From: Nautilus pompilius
Taxonomy: Eukaryota; Mollusca; Cephalopoda; Nautilida; Nautilidae
Direction of reading: 5' to 3'
Length of the DNA stretch: 64,000 bases
Assembly: GCA_018389105.1 (NCBI GenBank)
Contig: JACATO010002730.1
Location: forward strand, 372,001-436,000
Every line of letters starts with the position of its first letter. The first letter of the stretch is position 1. The position numbers and the translations under genes are program-made. Below, in pieces: positions 13,614 to 25,146 of the stretch. Under the pieces are notes generated by a model that saw only the letters and a program-made list of their open reading frames with translations, ran no database searches and was not told the origin of the DNA.

Positions 13614-16600
13614 TACAAAGATATGCTGCAAATTTGTATTATTTACTGTTCATCGTTAACCTTCTAAGTACTCTGGGCACAAACTCTTCCAGATTAAACT
13701 TTACTGAATTCGCATGTTTCGCCTTTTTGTTATGGAAAAAACAGGTTTGTCAAGTTCTCTGGTTGTTATTAGATCTATTTAATTTCCTTTCATTATCTTA
13801 CAGCGTTTATATTATTTAAATCGATGACCAGAATTACTGAATTCCCATGTTTTAAAACAAGATATTCACAATTATTGTTTGGCTGCACAATTTAAGATAT
13901 GCATTATTAAAAAAGAAAATAATCCCGTATAATAAGACAAAGCAAATGTTTAATTACTTTATTATTCATAGTATAATTGCCACAAAGAGAAACAAAAATT
14001 TAAAAAAAAAAGTTAGGAATATTAGAGGTGGCGCATTAGTTTTTGCCGCACTGTTTCTCTAAATTTTTATAAATCAATTCATTAAAGTTAATAATTGATT
14101 ACAGTTTTTATAACTACTGCATGCAAAGAAATATTTACTTCAGTGTCTGTTATAAAGAACCAAAAGCTAATCTTTTTAAGTAATTTTCATAAATTAAATA
14201 TTTAAAATATTAATCTTTAAGTAACTGTAACGTAAATATGGTATTTATGTTTTTGTGATATGTTGAAGTTGAAGAATAAAAATATATGTTTAGTGCGCGC
14301 TAGTAGCTTATTGTGGATCAACCATATAGCGCAATAAATCTAGGAGTGATGTAAGAATACATACAGTATAATACGTTGGGATACACGCCATTATTCATCA
14401 GCAATTTTTAACTTAATAATTTTGTTTGTGCATTGTGAACGTTCCGTAAAATCAACGCGTTCACAACCACCATGCAATTCGTGCATTAATGGTGGCATTG
14501 AAAAGCAGTGCAAGAAATGTTTGTGCATTCGCCTTCTTTCGTGCTCTTGCACACAATCGTAATTTCCGATTTCATCATCAATCCTTATCTTGTAGAATGC
14601 ACTTTTTCTCTAAAAATTCTTCAAACATATGTCTATGGATTTTATTGTGGTTTGCATGCGCGAAATTCTACTCATCATAGTCTACCAATCCACTGTTTAG
14701 GAAACTTCAGATAGAGATGAAATCGTACTTTTCTAACTGGCAGCTGACGTGTAGCTAGGTACCTCGGGTCTGAGACACGTGCTTGACGTAAATCGTAAAA
14801 TGGTAGGATTAAATGATCATGACTATTGTCTCTCTCCTTAAGCTTTTCCATCAAAAAGTCAAACACACGCAACGAGATTTTCGTAATTATAATCTACCTA
14901 ATATTTTACCTAAATTCTGTTTTTATTATTTGAATTTGTGTTGGTTTGCTTTTTTTCATATTTGCTGTTGCATTTTTTTATGGGATTAACCACCAGCTCT
15001 TTGTATATGTTTAGTTTTTTTTGTTATATTAACCGTTTCTAATGAATAATTTAAAATAATAAAAATGCTCCTCTTATTTTACATTAATACGATAAAGTCT
15101 AATGCAACGTATTCATCTATAAGATGAAAATGAGTGAATGATTTTTTCTCACTTCCTATGAGAGACTACCTTATTTTGTATTTGCTGTAAAAATTACTTA
15201 AATTGTGTCTCTTTTAAACATTGTATATGCAATTGATGTTTATGCCAGATGTCATGGGGTTGTTTCATATATATTTTTTCTTCATTTATTATATTTTTAT
15301 GTATTGATAATAGATAGAGATATCTGCAACGTCTATCTTAGTATGGTGTTCAACTAGTGACATTTTAATGAATATTGTGATTTGGCTGTTTTCATGAGGC
15401 TTTATATGTTTTATATTAAAACAATATTTTAATATACATTTTAACAAAGACAACTACTAGGTGAGCCTAATGTTCTTTGGTTTACTAGTAATTATTGTAG
15501 TAATGTAAATCTAAAGGAAAGAAAGCAAACGCCTGAAATTAATTGTACGTTTGTAAATGTATTTGATTTTCTACCTTCAGAATATTCCGTACTTAAATAT
15601 TAGCCTAAGGTATTTTAGGTAATATCATAGCATATGCTAAACGATGACTTAAACACTGTTGATTCGATTCGCGCAATGTTTTTACTATGACTATACATAT
15701 ATGAGAGTTCTCTTGACTCGTCGAAGATCGACACGATGTATAATAAAAAGCTGCAAGTTATTCCAAAAATAACAGGCTTACCATCTCTCAGCTCCTTCGT
15801 ACACCTGTACAATTATTGTTATTTATGCGGAAAATCAAAATAAAAACAAAAATTGAATAGCAAATTATATTTAAATCTAACAAAAACACCAAAATTGACT
15901 GAAATAAATAAGCATATTTATAAATTCCGCTGCACAATCGTTAAAGGCTGCTTAAAAATTTTAGATATATAATTCTCTCAATTTACCGTTTATATTATTA
16001 GATAAAATTCTCTACCGCTGCTAATCCAACGTTTGATCATTTTCATTTTTTGTTATTGAAAATATTCATCAAAAAACAAAGTTCTTTTAAAAGTTATGAA
16101 CATGCTGTATAAATGCAAATTTAAACTGCCTGTTGTCTATATTGCCACAGCGAATTTTACTTATATGTCATGAGTTTAAATGTTCGTTTAAATAAATCCT
16201 CAGATCAATACATGATTATATGAACAAAACTTAAGCACCTGTAATAATAACTTTCTCAAGTAGAAAACCAAAATGAATTTGTTAGAACAAATCACAGTTG
16301 AAACAAGATAATACTGAATCCATGAATTAATATCTTAGTTAAACTAAAATTCAGCAATTTCTGAGCTTCTATAAAAAGAAAAAAAAAAAAAAATTCAGTT
16401 CTGCTAAACAATAAATTATTTTCATTCTCTTTAGATTTAGAATTAATATTGATATTTTTCTCGTTTTTCACGTTATCCTTGGGTACTCGAACTTTCTAAC
16501 CATATAGAACAAGATGTGCACTTGATGTGTGCAGTCTGTGTTTGTCGATTAAATAGCTTTATGTGTAGATGCAGGTGTCTAATCTGACGAACCGGAACAA

Positions 16601-17273
16601 ATTAACAAATCTTTTGTGTTGGAAAGCTTTCCACGGTCTTTGAGAAAAATTTTCGACAAACCATACGTCGAGTAGGAACAAAAAACGTGAGGTGCATTTC
16701 ATTTCAACACATTCCTTAATGCTACAAAGAGAAGACTGAATGTACAGCGACCGATAAAAGTATTTTAATTGAAATATTTATCGAAATGAAATTTTAAAAT
16801 TTAGAAACACTTTTAAAAAATACTGCATTACATTTGGATTTACGAGATCATAATAAAAACAGTTTTGTAAATTTAAGATTATTAAATTATAATTTAAATT
16901 ATTTTTTTAATATATAAGCAAAAAAAATTGATATTATTTTATAACATTATATTTTTATTCTTACATAATATGAAATTCATTTCAAATCTTTGCACCTCAT
17001 TTACATTTCTGAAATATGTGCTATTGTTTAATTTTTCCTTGCAAACAACTGAAAAATATTAAAAGTTTTAAAATGTATTGTCACTAATCGAATACAATGT
17101 AAAAGTGATGTGATCACACATTTACTATCATTGCCCTTAGTAAAGTTTTAAAGCATTTCGAACAAAACTGATTTGAAATCTAAGCAGAAATTATTTTCAT
17201 GTGTATTTTATCTGTTGTATGCTTTTTGATTTTTATATAAAAACTGCGTAATGTCAGAAACATTTTTGTAAAG
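13614..17273. other. A/T-rich non-coding DNA, no gene recognised
   Basis: About 3.7 kb with only short chance ORFs (up to 68 aa). The region 14450-14870 is open in several frames on both strands, but none of the translations resembles a known protein. A poly-A run lies at about 16378-16392. Confidence 0.65.
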
Positions 17274-17275
17274 TA

Positions 17276-17310
17276 TCTGGTTTTACAGACGTTTAGTCGT
17301 TTTTTACCGC
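17276..17310 (+). repeat. Left terminal inverted repeat of mariner copy A
   Basis: It begins TCTGGTTTTACAGACGTTT and ends near TTTTTTACCGC. It matches the left end of the second mariner copy (53125-53159) and, inverted, the right end of this copy, with several mismatches. Confidence 0.6.
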
Positions 17311-17349
17311 AACAATGAGATTACATATATTCGCTGAACGTGAAGTTTA

Positions 17350-18304
17350 TTAATCGGAGTAAGTTCCATAACAATCAATAAACTTTTGCCAACGAGATAC
17401 AAACGCATTTATACAATTTTGAAAAACATCTGGATTTCTGGAGTCAATTAAGTGTTGGAAGGCAGTTTCAGTTGCTGCTTGGTTGGAGAAGGATTTCATA
17501 CGGAGGAAGATGTCGATGTGTTTGAAAAGGTGGTAGTTTGTGAGAGAAGGTCCGGTAAATAGCCTGAGTGAGCGAGAACTTCGAACCGCAACGTGTTCAA
17601 TTTCTGAAGAGTCACTTTTGCGACATGAGGACGAGCATTGTCGTGGAGCAGGAATGGGTCTCTTCGATTCACCAATCCCGGCTGTCGTTTGGAGAGTTTC
17701 TGAGGGACAACGTTTAATTCTAGGCTGTAGCTTTCAGCTGAAGTGACAATCACCATCTTTGAGTGGAGACTAGGTTTTGGAATGTTGTTAAGCGCCTTGT
17801 CTCTGTCTATCCACTGTGATGATCATTTGCAATTGTCATAAAGGATAAATTTTTCATCAGCGAAATGATTCGTTTAAGAACTTGGTCGTTTTTGTTTCTC
17901 ATGACAAAAGAAAAGCAGATCTCCAATCGACGATTTTTGTTGCTGATTCAACTGTTGAAACACCCACTTATCAAGCCTTTTCACCTTGCCGACTGCTTCA
18001 AGATGCCGGGAAACAGTTGCATTGCTTACCTCAAGCTTTCCAGCAATTTCTCGCACTGCTTTCTTGGATCGTCATCAAATGAGGCTTTCAGGCAGGCGTC
18101 ATCACAGCTGGAAGAACACCCGCTATGTTACTTATCTTCGAGGCTCACATCTCCTGATCAAAATTTTGCAAACGATCGTTGTACTGTGCGCTCATTTGCT
18201 GCATCCTCGCCCGATGCTTGCTTAATATTACGAGTTGCCTCGCTCTTTTTGTGGCCTAGTTTAAACTCGTGATGAAAAATGTCAATAGAAACTTTTCTAT
18301 GCAT
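17350..18304 (-). pseudogene. Mariner transposase pseudogene (copy A)
   Basis: This is a remnant of a cut-and-paste mariner transposase, which would bind the TIRs and move the element into TA sites. Start at Met (complement of 18302-18304) and end at the stop complementary to 17350-17352 give a length close to the usual mariner protein of about 345 aa. An N-terminal paired-type HTH reads REIAGKLEVSNATVSRHLEA (complement of about 17990-18053), followed by a WVFQQLNQQQK linker. The DDD domain shows ADEKFILYD (first Asp), LLHDNARPHVA (second Asp, about 17640) and, after a frameshift, LTNYHLF, where the third catalytic Asp would be Asn. The C-terminus reads RWQKFIDCYGTYSD, typical of the family. 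At least three frameshifts and several in-frame stops show that it is dead. The assignment to mariner is firm; the closest subfamily is not tested, although the motifs look cecropia/SETMAR-like. Confidence 0.88.
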
Positions 18305-18461
18305 GTTTTAATCAGAACCCTGAAACAAATATCCATTTTATGATTTTTAAAAAGGTAGGCTTTTTCATAATGTATGCCAAAGCACACCCTACAAAACGAT
18401 ATATATTTCATTTACACCCTCCTTCACAAGCATGCAAAAAATGAACCCCAAATTAACATAG

Positions 18462-18493
18462 TATAAAAGCGGTAAAGCTTTGTTACAACCTAA
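18462..18493 (-). repeat. Right terminal inverted repeat of mariner copy A
   Basis: Read inward on the minus strand it starts TTAGGTTGTAACAAAGC and continues to TTTTATAC, immediately inside a TA dinucleotide. This is the best-preserved end of this copy and matches the left end of copy E (TTAGGTTGTTAAAACG). Confidence 0.75.
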
Positions 18494-18495
18494 TA

Positions 18496-19699
18496 TATGC
18501 AAGAGAACTCTAATTGTAGAAGGCCGTAATTTTAGACTGAATAATAAAAATGTAAATTAACATAGTTTTTGGTTGCAGTGTACCGACTGATGGTAGTATT
18601 TTCTACTAACTCAAGGAAAAATGCTTAAATTAAAACTGTTAAATTAAAAGCAAAATATTAATTTTAAAATACTATTAGCATGAATCAATAAAAAATATTT
18701 CTTTTTTCAAATATATAAACCTGAAAAGTAACTTTAAAAAAAGAAAGTGTTTTGACCTGGTTTACTTTAAGATAAAACCTTAAATTGCGTAACATTTAAT
18801 ATTATTTTCAGTGTGGGAACATGTGTCTCTATCGTGTAGTGAATTCCAAATAAATCAGATCTTTAATTACTGTTGAGAAAAAGGTGTTAAAAACCACTAC
18901 TTACCTTAGTTACGTGGTCGATGAAAGGTTTGTACAATTAGCATGCCTTTACTTGCTTTGTAAAAGTCAGTTTTCCTGCATTTTAATTGCGTTATAATTA
19001 TAATTCTTTTTCCTACCTAATTATTCATCACTGACAATGAACAACTGGTTTGAAAGATTATAGCGCTCAAAATTGTGAGCACAACATAAAAACACATATC
19101 TGGTTTTCCAAGTAAACAATCTTATCAAAGAATTAATAAAAAACAGATGAACCTTATATAAGAATACAAATCATTAATTATAGCTATTTTACCTCTTTAA
19201 TCCTTTCGTATAATTACTTATTAATATAAAGATGAAATTTAGTTTATACGTTAAGTACGATTTTATTATGGATATTTAATATCGTTTCTTATCACTAATT
19301 TGAATAATTGTTACTTCTTACTATGCCTTTGTACAGATATATACTTTATTACAGGTGACTGATATTGCTTTGTTAAGCAAAGAAAAATCTCGGTTAAATC
19401 AATTTTTCATATTAAAGAGTTATATATTATTACCTTTTATATTTTTATTACCCCTATTAAAAATTATGGTGAAAAATGTAGTTGTACGGATGATATGTAA
19501 GCAACTATATTTATTAAATAAAGTCAACTGGCTGACAACTGAAATTATAAGGTAGAGAAAAAAGAGAAAATCACTGATTTCTCAGTTGGGTTGATGACTC
19601 AAGAGTCCACAGCAAAACCTTTTAAACTGGTGGCCAGTTAACAGCTGACCACAATTTCTTCATTACTTTCAACATCACAACTTATACCAGCAAAATATG
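18496..19699. other. A/T-rich non-coding DNA, nothing recognised
   Basis: About 1.2 kb between mariner copy A and an old Tc1-like relic. The only ORF above 60 codons (19355-19555, plus) is Leu/Ile/Lys-rich and matches no family I know. Confidence 0.6.
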
Positions 19700-19990
19700 G
19701 TAAAAAAGATTAGATTCATTGATTATGTAGCAGAGAGAAAGTCCTTACTTAAACGTGGTAACAATAAAACGTAAGTTGGCTTGGCTAAATAACAGCAAAT
19801 CTTACATATAGGAATAATGATGCTATGTATTATGGTTGGACAAGGGCAGATTTTAAATACCTGGTCTTAGGTGACGAGAGTATGCCCCCAACCAAAACAA
19901 AACTATGAGATGATTTTCCTCTACCATTAAGCATGGTATTATCAATGTGAAAAAGTGGGGTCTTGCTCATGATTTTCGTTTTCTACAATG
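19700..19990 (+). pseudogene. Old Tc1-like transposase relic, central part
   Basis: Plus-strand translation gives, in broken frames, the linker and first catalytic part of a Tc1-type transposase. These are VAERKSLLKRGNNKT (resembling the usual K-P-L-L linker before the catalytic domain), then GWTRADFKYLVLGDES (W-T-x-x-x-W-K-x-V-x-F-S-D-E-S in the family, first catalytic Asp in GDES), then IKHGIINVKKWG (family pattern V-K-H-G-G-G-x-V-M-V-W-G). Stops and frame changes are frequent and no termini are seen, so this is an ancient fragment. Each match alone is weak; their order and spacing are what support the call. Confidence 0.5.
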
Positions 19991-20816
19991 AAAATTTATG
20001 AGATTACCGCAGAAGAGATATCACAGAAAGAACTTACTAGATAATGGGTTTAGTTTATAGTGCAAAGATAATAGCCTAATGTATACTTGCAATACCTTCC
20101 AAGAATTAATTAAAACCATTGTTTAGCTCACTCATTTTTTCAGGTGTGCATCACACTAAACTTTTGTTTGATAAACTAAATAGAAGATTCAGAGATAATA
20201 GTCCAACAATTGTCAACTTAGTGAGAAACTATGTAAAACAAAAATGCTGATTATTTGTGAGGTAAAATTTTAATATTTACTGAACAGGAGATTTGATGAA
20301 AAAAACGTTTCTACTAATTACAATTCCACAACACAGGTTTTATTTTATTTTTTATGATTTTTAGAAATAATTGGTTTTCGATAATAAAAAATGTTGAAAA
20401 TGCAGAAAAAACGTTTTCATATGGTTTGCGTATAATTTTTAACAACAGTATATGTGAGTTTTATCCACTTTAACCATAATTATGCATGTATATCTCGTTC
20501 TGATATGTGAAAAATCTAAAAATATACCAATAAATAATTAAGGAACCGGATTAAGTCACACCTGTCATGTCCTTTTTAAAATGTCTGAACGCTACCTTGT
20601 AATTCCAGTTTCTCGTGACAGTACCAAGAATTTATTTTGCAGTGCTTGTCAGTTAATTTTTCTACAAAAAAGAAGAAATAAGTGGTTAATTTTCTTTCAG
20701 CAGGTGGTGAAAAGACATCAAATATTAATTTTATTTGTTATCAGTTGTGTTAAGCATTTGGGTTTGCAAATAGTGGCAGTTGCTTCAATTTAGAAAGACC
20801 ACATCAAATGGCGTAT
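19991..20816. other. A/T-rich non-coding DNA, possibly the eroded rest of the Tc1-like relic
   Basis: I could not identify the second and third catalytic motifs of the preceding relic in this stretch. A 70-codon ORF at 20581-20793 (plus) has no recognised similarity. Confidence 0.4.
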
Positions 20817-20818
20817 TA

Positions 20819-20870
<52 letters not shown>

Positions 20871-20875
20871 TAATA

Positions 20876-20905
<30 letters not shown>
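20817..20905. repeat. (AAT)n microsatellite
   Basis: About 89 bp of AAT/ATA units with two AATAAATAA interruptions near 20865-20880. Confidence 0.95.
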
Positions 20906-20906
<1 letters not shown>

Positions 20907-23510
20907 TTCTACAATAAGGAAATAACTAGATCTAGAATGTAATGGTTGAAATTTTTATTGAATCTTTCCACGGTTGTTAAAACAGTTTATCTGCCAGGCT
21001 TTTTAGGTCATTATTATCTATTTTTAAAAATTATCGTTGGCTGTCTACCAAATGCATAGATTACTTTTCACGCTCAACTTTTGAAGAAATCCATGGCAGT
21101 TGCTGTGAGCACATTTTGCCCTGCGTAATTCAAGATATTATTACGTGTTTTCCGTCTTTATTTTATCGTCAGAATATTGGAAAATAAGAATAACTTAACG
21201 CTACTGTCTGGCGCCATGATAATACTAATGACAGTCTTTCAAAAGCAAGCGATGGGCTTCTGTAAACACGGATAACGTATATCCACAGAAGAAAATTGGT
21301 TCAACGGATATACGTTGTATTTAGATGTTGACTGTTTTCTATCTTGTTTACTGAATAAAATGTAATCAGCATAATTATGAACGACTCATTTTTAAAATTT
21401 TAAATATATTAATTAAAAGTTGAGCTCCAAAAAAGGCGGTGTTATTATGTAATTTCTTAGTCTTATTCATGGTGTTTGCCTGGTTCAGATAAAATAATTA
21501 CTACTTTTGTAAACTTAGTGTTAGGAAAATCGAAGCAACGTTTTTTTTTTTTTACTGCAGGTAATCAGGAGAAAAACGCTGTTATATTGCCACTAAAAGA
21601 AAGTAAATGACTCTAAAATTATACATTACAACAAAAGGATTATTTTTGGTAATACAGTTTGATATCAATATAGTAACCAATCAAGAATTATAACTATATC
21701 GATCTTCGATATGTGGTGATGAAAATAATCTGATCATGTTATATTGGTTTATTTTCGCTATGAGAGTTAAAATGTTTCCTAAATTTTTGTCCAAATTTTT
21801 GTTGTTTCTGTTTAAATAGATCTAAACAATTCTTCACCCAAAATGGCACGTCATCTGAACAATCGCTATGTCAAACTAAATAACGGGAAAAAAACACAAA
21901 AGTGTTTCTAGATATACAACCTACATAGTGACTTGAGATGTATAAGCAAAGACCCTTAACTGAAAGAACACCTGTTTGTTAGAGAACCATAAAGGGAAGA
22001 AAAATATGGAGGATTACTTTATGGAGCAGCCATTGTTTTGTACAAGACGAGACCCTGTTTCAGTAAATCTTGTTTATGGAATTATGACTCGGAAATATTA
22101 CTATAGAAACACAATGGCATGGATCTTTCAAAGATGGCTTACGTGCACCTGGCGAGACAAATGTCAGATATTTGACCAACAATATGGTTTGATGTCTTTA
22201 AATGCTGTTCATCTTTGCTCTGCATGGAAGTCGTTATTTGGAAAAACAAGTTGCTAACGCATTGATTTGAAGAAAACATCAACATGGTTGACAGGATTGG
22301 AGTTTATTCTTGGCACAGGATGTCCTGAGAAGTGGAATTATGTGGAAAGTTTAGAGGTAACGGTCAATGATAGCGAACACATGATTAATTGGGTTCATGT
22401 CTGGTGATTTGTCAGACCTTTTCAAAGTTGTGACGCTTTGACATTCTTTCAATACTTGTATGTTGGTGTCAGTGCGAGCACCAAATTATTCACAAAATAT
22501 TGCGCTATCTAGCCAGGACAGTATCATACACAGGCAAAAATCTCACTGATAATATTTATGTATGAGGCATAAATTATATTTACTTCGAAGACACCAGCTA
22601 TGACCACTTTCCAGCCAAAATCGTATCTAACTACATGAGAGTCAGACCGCCATATTTTGTCATGACTTCTACATGATTTAATAAAGATTCTTGTGCTAGA
22701 CAAAACCACACTCATATACAACCAGTCTGCAATGGATTCTTTTGAACTTTACAGTCAACATATTAGCAGTCGCCAAATGAAATAATCGGGGTTTAGTGAT
22801 TCTCTGATGGCTTTTGTAATTGTTTTAATTGCATGACTTTCAAATTCCATCAGTTCCCATGCATCGCTTGTTCGTGCCAAAACTGTTTGCATGCTGAGAT
22901 TTTCTCTGATGGCCTTACTTTTCCTTATACTTTGAAATTAGGTTATTTTCATGTTAATAAATTATCTCTATTTGAGTCTAAGTGGTAGTGTTTGCATATA
23001 TAGGGAAAGCAAGTATTTATGTAGAGACTATTTTGATTGTTTAAAAAGATACAATTTATGCAAATGTTTAAAATGTTTCATAATGTTCAATGTTTTACCA
23101 AAGAATTTATTAATTTTTGTATCACGCATTTTTTGGTTAACCGCCAGTTGTCATTTAAAAATAAATTATTTTAAAAAAATCAACATTTCTAGTGTTCATT
23201 GTTACAGCCATAGGCAAACATTTTGATCAATCTAAAATTACAATGAAAATAAAACCTATCTTAAAATCATGTCTATGCAGCTTGAATACTTCTAAGTCCC
23301 ACTTCTCATAAAAATATCAGTTCTTCGAAATAATCTATTTATATGTTAAATTTCAGATTGTTACAATTTTCAACATTTATCATTTTACCATTTAATATGT
23401 GGAAAAATAAAATTCAGTATGCATTTCATTATACAAATTGAGCATCAAGCAACTTTAATAAATTATAGGGTGAAGCAAAAATGTTTGCAAATGGCTATGT
23501 TAATATTACA
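20906..23510. other. Non-coding DNA, no gene recognised
   Basis: About 2.6 kb up to the left end of Tc1-like copy B. It includes a perfect 11-bp stem hairpin at 21274-21316 (listed separately). The 93-codon frame at 21976-22257 (plus) contains a stretch LVYGIMTRKYYYRNTM that faintly recalls the part of Tc1 transposases before the second catalytic Asp. I could not confirm catalytic motifs around it, so it is left unassigned. Other ORFs are short. Confidence 0.5.
21274..21316. repeat. Perfect 11-bp inverted repeat (hairpin)
   Basis: AACGTATATCC (21274-21284) and its exact complement GGATATACGTT (21306-21316) are separated by 21 nt. It could form a hairpin or cruciform. There is no adjacent gene, so a regulatory role cannot be argued. 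Confidence 0.5.
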
Positions 23511-23734
23511 TACAGGGTCGGACAAAAGAGTTGGGACACGTGCTGTGAATTGATATTTGAGCTCTCTTGTTTTTACATTTGCATACAGATAGCCATCCTA
23601 TTGTCCATAAGTTGTATAAAACGTGCCTTTACAATGTGTAAAAGCAACGAATGCCATATGTGTATCTATTGTCTGGAAAAATATATGAATTAGCAGGGTA
23701 AAATTTGTACCGCGACAAAAGAGCTGGGACAGTG
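23511..23734 (+). repeat. Left long TIR of Tc1-like copy B with outer and inner direct repeats
   Basis: The outer repeat begins at 23511 (TACAGGGTCGGACAAAAGAG) and the inner repeat at about 23709 (CCGCGACAAAAGAGCTGGGA). In IR/DR-type elements such as Sleeping Beauty, each repeat is a transposase binding site. The arm matches the inverted right arm, including the internal segment around TAAAAGCAACGAATGCCATA. Confidence 0.88.
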
Positions 23735-23838
23735 AACAAAATCTGTGCATACATTTATTCCCCTCAATATATTCATTTTTAAAGGATCAAATAAACAGAA
23801 TCACATCATCTAAGAACATTTAAGATCATTTTGGCACC

Positions 23839-24851
23839 ATGTCTGGCAAGACGAAGTTGTCTGAAATCAGAGACTTAATAGTTGAGCACCAACAAGAAAA
23901 TCTGTCTTGTCGGGAGATAGCCGATAGAGTCAATTGCCCGAGAAGCAGTGTAAACCGTATTCTGAAGCAGCACAAGGAGACCAGAAACACAAAACCAAAA
24001 ATGCGAATAAGAAGACCGCGAAAATATGACAAATAAATGGATCGACTCATTTGTCGCAAATCCAGGGCCAATCGTTTTCTGACATCGACGGCCATTTGAG
24101 CCTCCCTGAGTGGAGTGAATGTCTCCAGTGGCACACTTCAACGTTGTCTATGCGTGGGGAATCTCTTTGGACGAATCGCCCAGAAAAAGCGATTGATCTG
24201 CAACAAGGACAGGCGCATCCGCATAGCATTGGCTAAAGCGCATAAAAACTGGACCAAAATTCAATGGGCTAGAGTTCTCTTTTTCAACGAAACGATGCTC
24301 ATGCGCATTCACAGTGCTGACAGAGTATATGTTCGACGTTGCCATAGCGATAAATACAATATATGTAGTACACACGACCAAAGGTACAGGCCGGAGGAGG
24401 ATCGTTGAAGGTCTGGGGGTGTATGAGCGCAGCAGGACAGGCCCTCTCACGTTGATCAGGGGCAGGGCGACCATCCAGACCTACTGCCTTTTACTGAGTG
24501 ATGCCGTCGTTGACTACATTGACAAGTTGATGCCAGTCACCGTCATCTTCCAGTACGAAAATGTCCCGATCCACACCTCTTGAGTCGTCACTTCCATCAC
24601 CACCCAACTAGGAATGGATATATATTGCGCTGGCCGCTCCAATGTCCGGATCTCAACCCAATCGAAAGTGCCTGGAAGCAACTGAAGGCCAAGGTGGCCA
24701 AACACAAGAATTTCATCCAAGATCAATTCTGTCAGGTCGTCGAGAACAGCTGTCAGGAAATGACCAATTCCGACTGCCTTCATTTGGTCGAATCCATGCC
24801 CGTTGTTGTCGAAAAGTGCTCGAAAATCACGGATACGACACCCACTACTAG
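23839..24851 (+). pseudogene. Tc1-like transposase pseudogene (copy B)
   Basis: The start is the Met of MSGKTKLSEIRDLIVEHQQE, which aligns with MPGKTASSEIIDLIVEHH in copy C. Order of parts: N-terminal HTH (SCREIADRVNCPRSSVNRIL), a GRPRK-like hook (IRRPRKYDK), a second HTH region (LSGVNVSSGTLQRCL), the linker QKKRLICNKDRR, then the DD34E domain. The first catalytic site reads VLFFNET, with Asn (24286-24288) where copy C keeps Asp (PFSDET). The second reads FQYENVPIHTS, with Glu (24557-24559) for Asp. The third, CPDLNPIESAW, keeps Glu (24664-24666). In-frame stops occur at 24034-24036 and 24097-24099, and at least two frameshifts lie between about 24400 and 24600. The end is HGYDTHY at 24851. 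Full family length is about 340 aa. It cannot encode an active enzyme: both catalytic Asp residues are changed. Confidence 0.9.
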
Positions 24852-24921
24852 TCAATTAATCATTTCCATGCATTTGTTCGATTGTAATTTGGAATGTCGA
24901 AAAATATATATGGTTTTTTTC

Positions 24922-25146
24922 TCATTGTCCCTACTCTTTTGTTGCTGAAGAAATCGGACATTGCAGATTCAAATATTTTTTCCAGAGAATATGTAAACAT
25001 ATAGCATGTGTTGCTTTTATACATTATAAAGGCATGTTTTGTGCATAAAATAAACAATGTGATGGGTATTTAAATGCGTTTGTTAAAACGAGGGAACTCA
25101 GATATCATTTTCACAGCAAGTGGCCCAACTCTTGTCCAGCACTGTA
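24922..25146 (-). repeat. Right long TIR of Tc1-like copy B
   Basis: Read inward on the minus strand, the outer repeat starts TACAGTGCTGGACAAGAGTT at 25146. The inner repeat starts CAGCAACAAAAGAGTAGGGA at about 24947. The outer-to-inner offset is about 199 bp, the same as in the left arm. Confidence 0.88.

Larger units (their letters stand above)
17274..18495 (-). mobile_element. Mariner element, defective (copy A)
   Basis: A mariner-type DNA transposon of about 1.22 kb. Its right terminus, read inward on the minus strand, starts TTAGGTTGTAACAAAGC next to TA (18494-18495). The left terminus at 17276-17310 is a diverged match, with a TA at 17274-17275. Between them lies a broken minus-strand transposase (17350-18304). 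The TA flanks, the TTAGGTTG-type end, the length near 1.3 kb and the mariner protein motifs together identify the superfamily. A second, more diverged copy of the same family lies at 53.12-54.37 kb in the same orientation; the two share sequence along the whole element. Confidence 0.9.
23511..25146 (+). mobile_element. Tc1-like element with IR/DR ends, defective (copy B)
   Basis: A Tc1/mariner-superfamily transposon of 1636 bp including TA at both ends. The left end reads TACAGGGTCGGACAAAAGAG and the right end, inverted, TACAGTGCTGGACAAGAGTT. The arms are about 225 bp and remain similar throughout. Each arm carries a second copy of the core (A)CAAAAGAGNTGGGACA at its inner end (about 23710-23734 and 24922-24947), about 199 bp in from the outer copy. 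Inside is a broken transposase on the plus strand. A sister copy of the same family starts at 62947. The left 1 kb of the two is highly similar, so this family was active relatively recently compared with the other relics here. Confidence 0.93.

Noticed and set aside
17865-18272. Plus-strand ORF of 135 codons, one of the longest in the window
   Set aside because: It is antisense to the mariner transposase N-terminus of copy A; the opposite strand carries the recognisable HTH.
21976-22257. 93-codon ORF with a faint Tc1-like stretch (LVYGIMTRKYYYRNTM)
   Set aside because: No catalytic or HTH motif could be placed before or after it, so the resemblance may be chance.
24148-24855. Minus-strand ORFs of 108 and 113 codons inside Tc1-like copy B
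   Set aside because: They are antisense shadows of the plus-strand transposase; the sense frames carry the HTH and DDE motifs.
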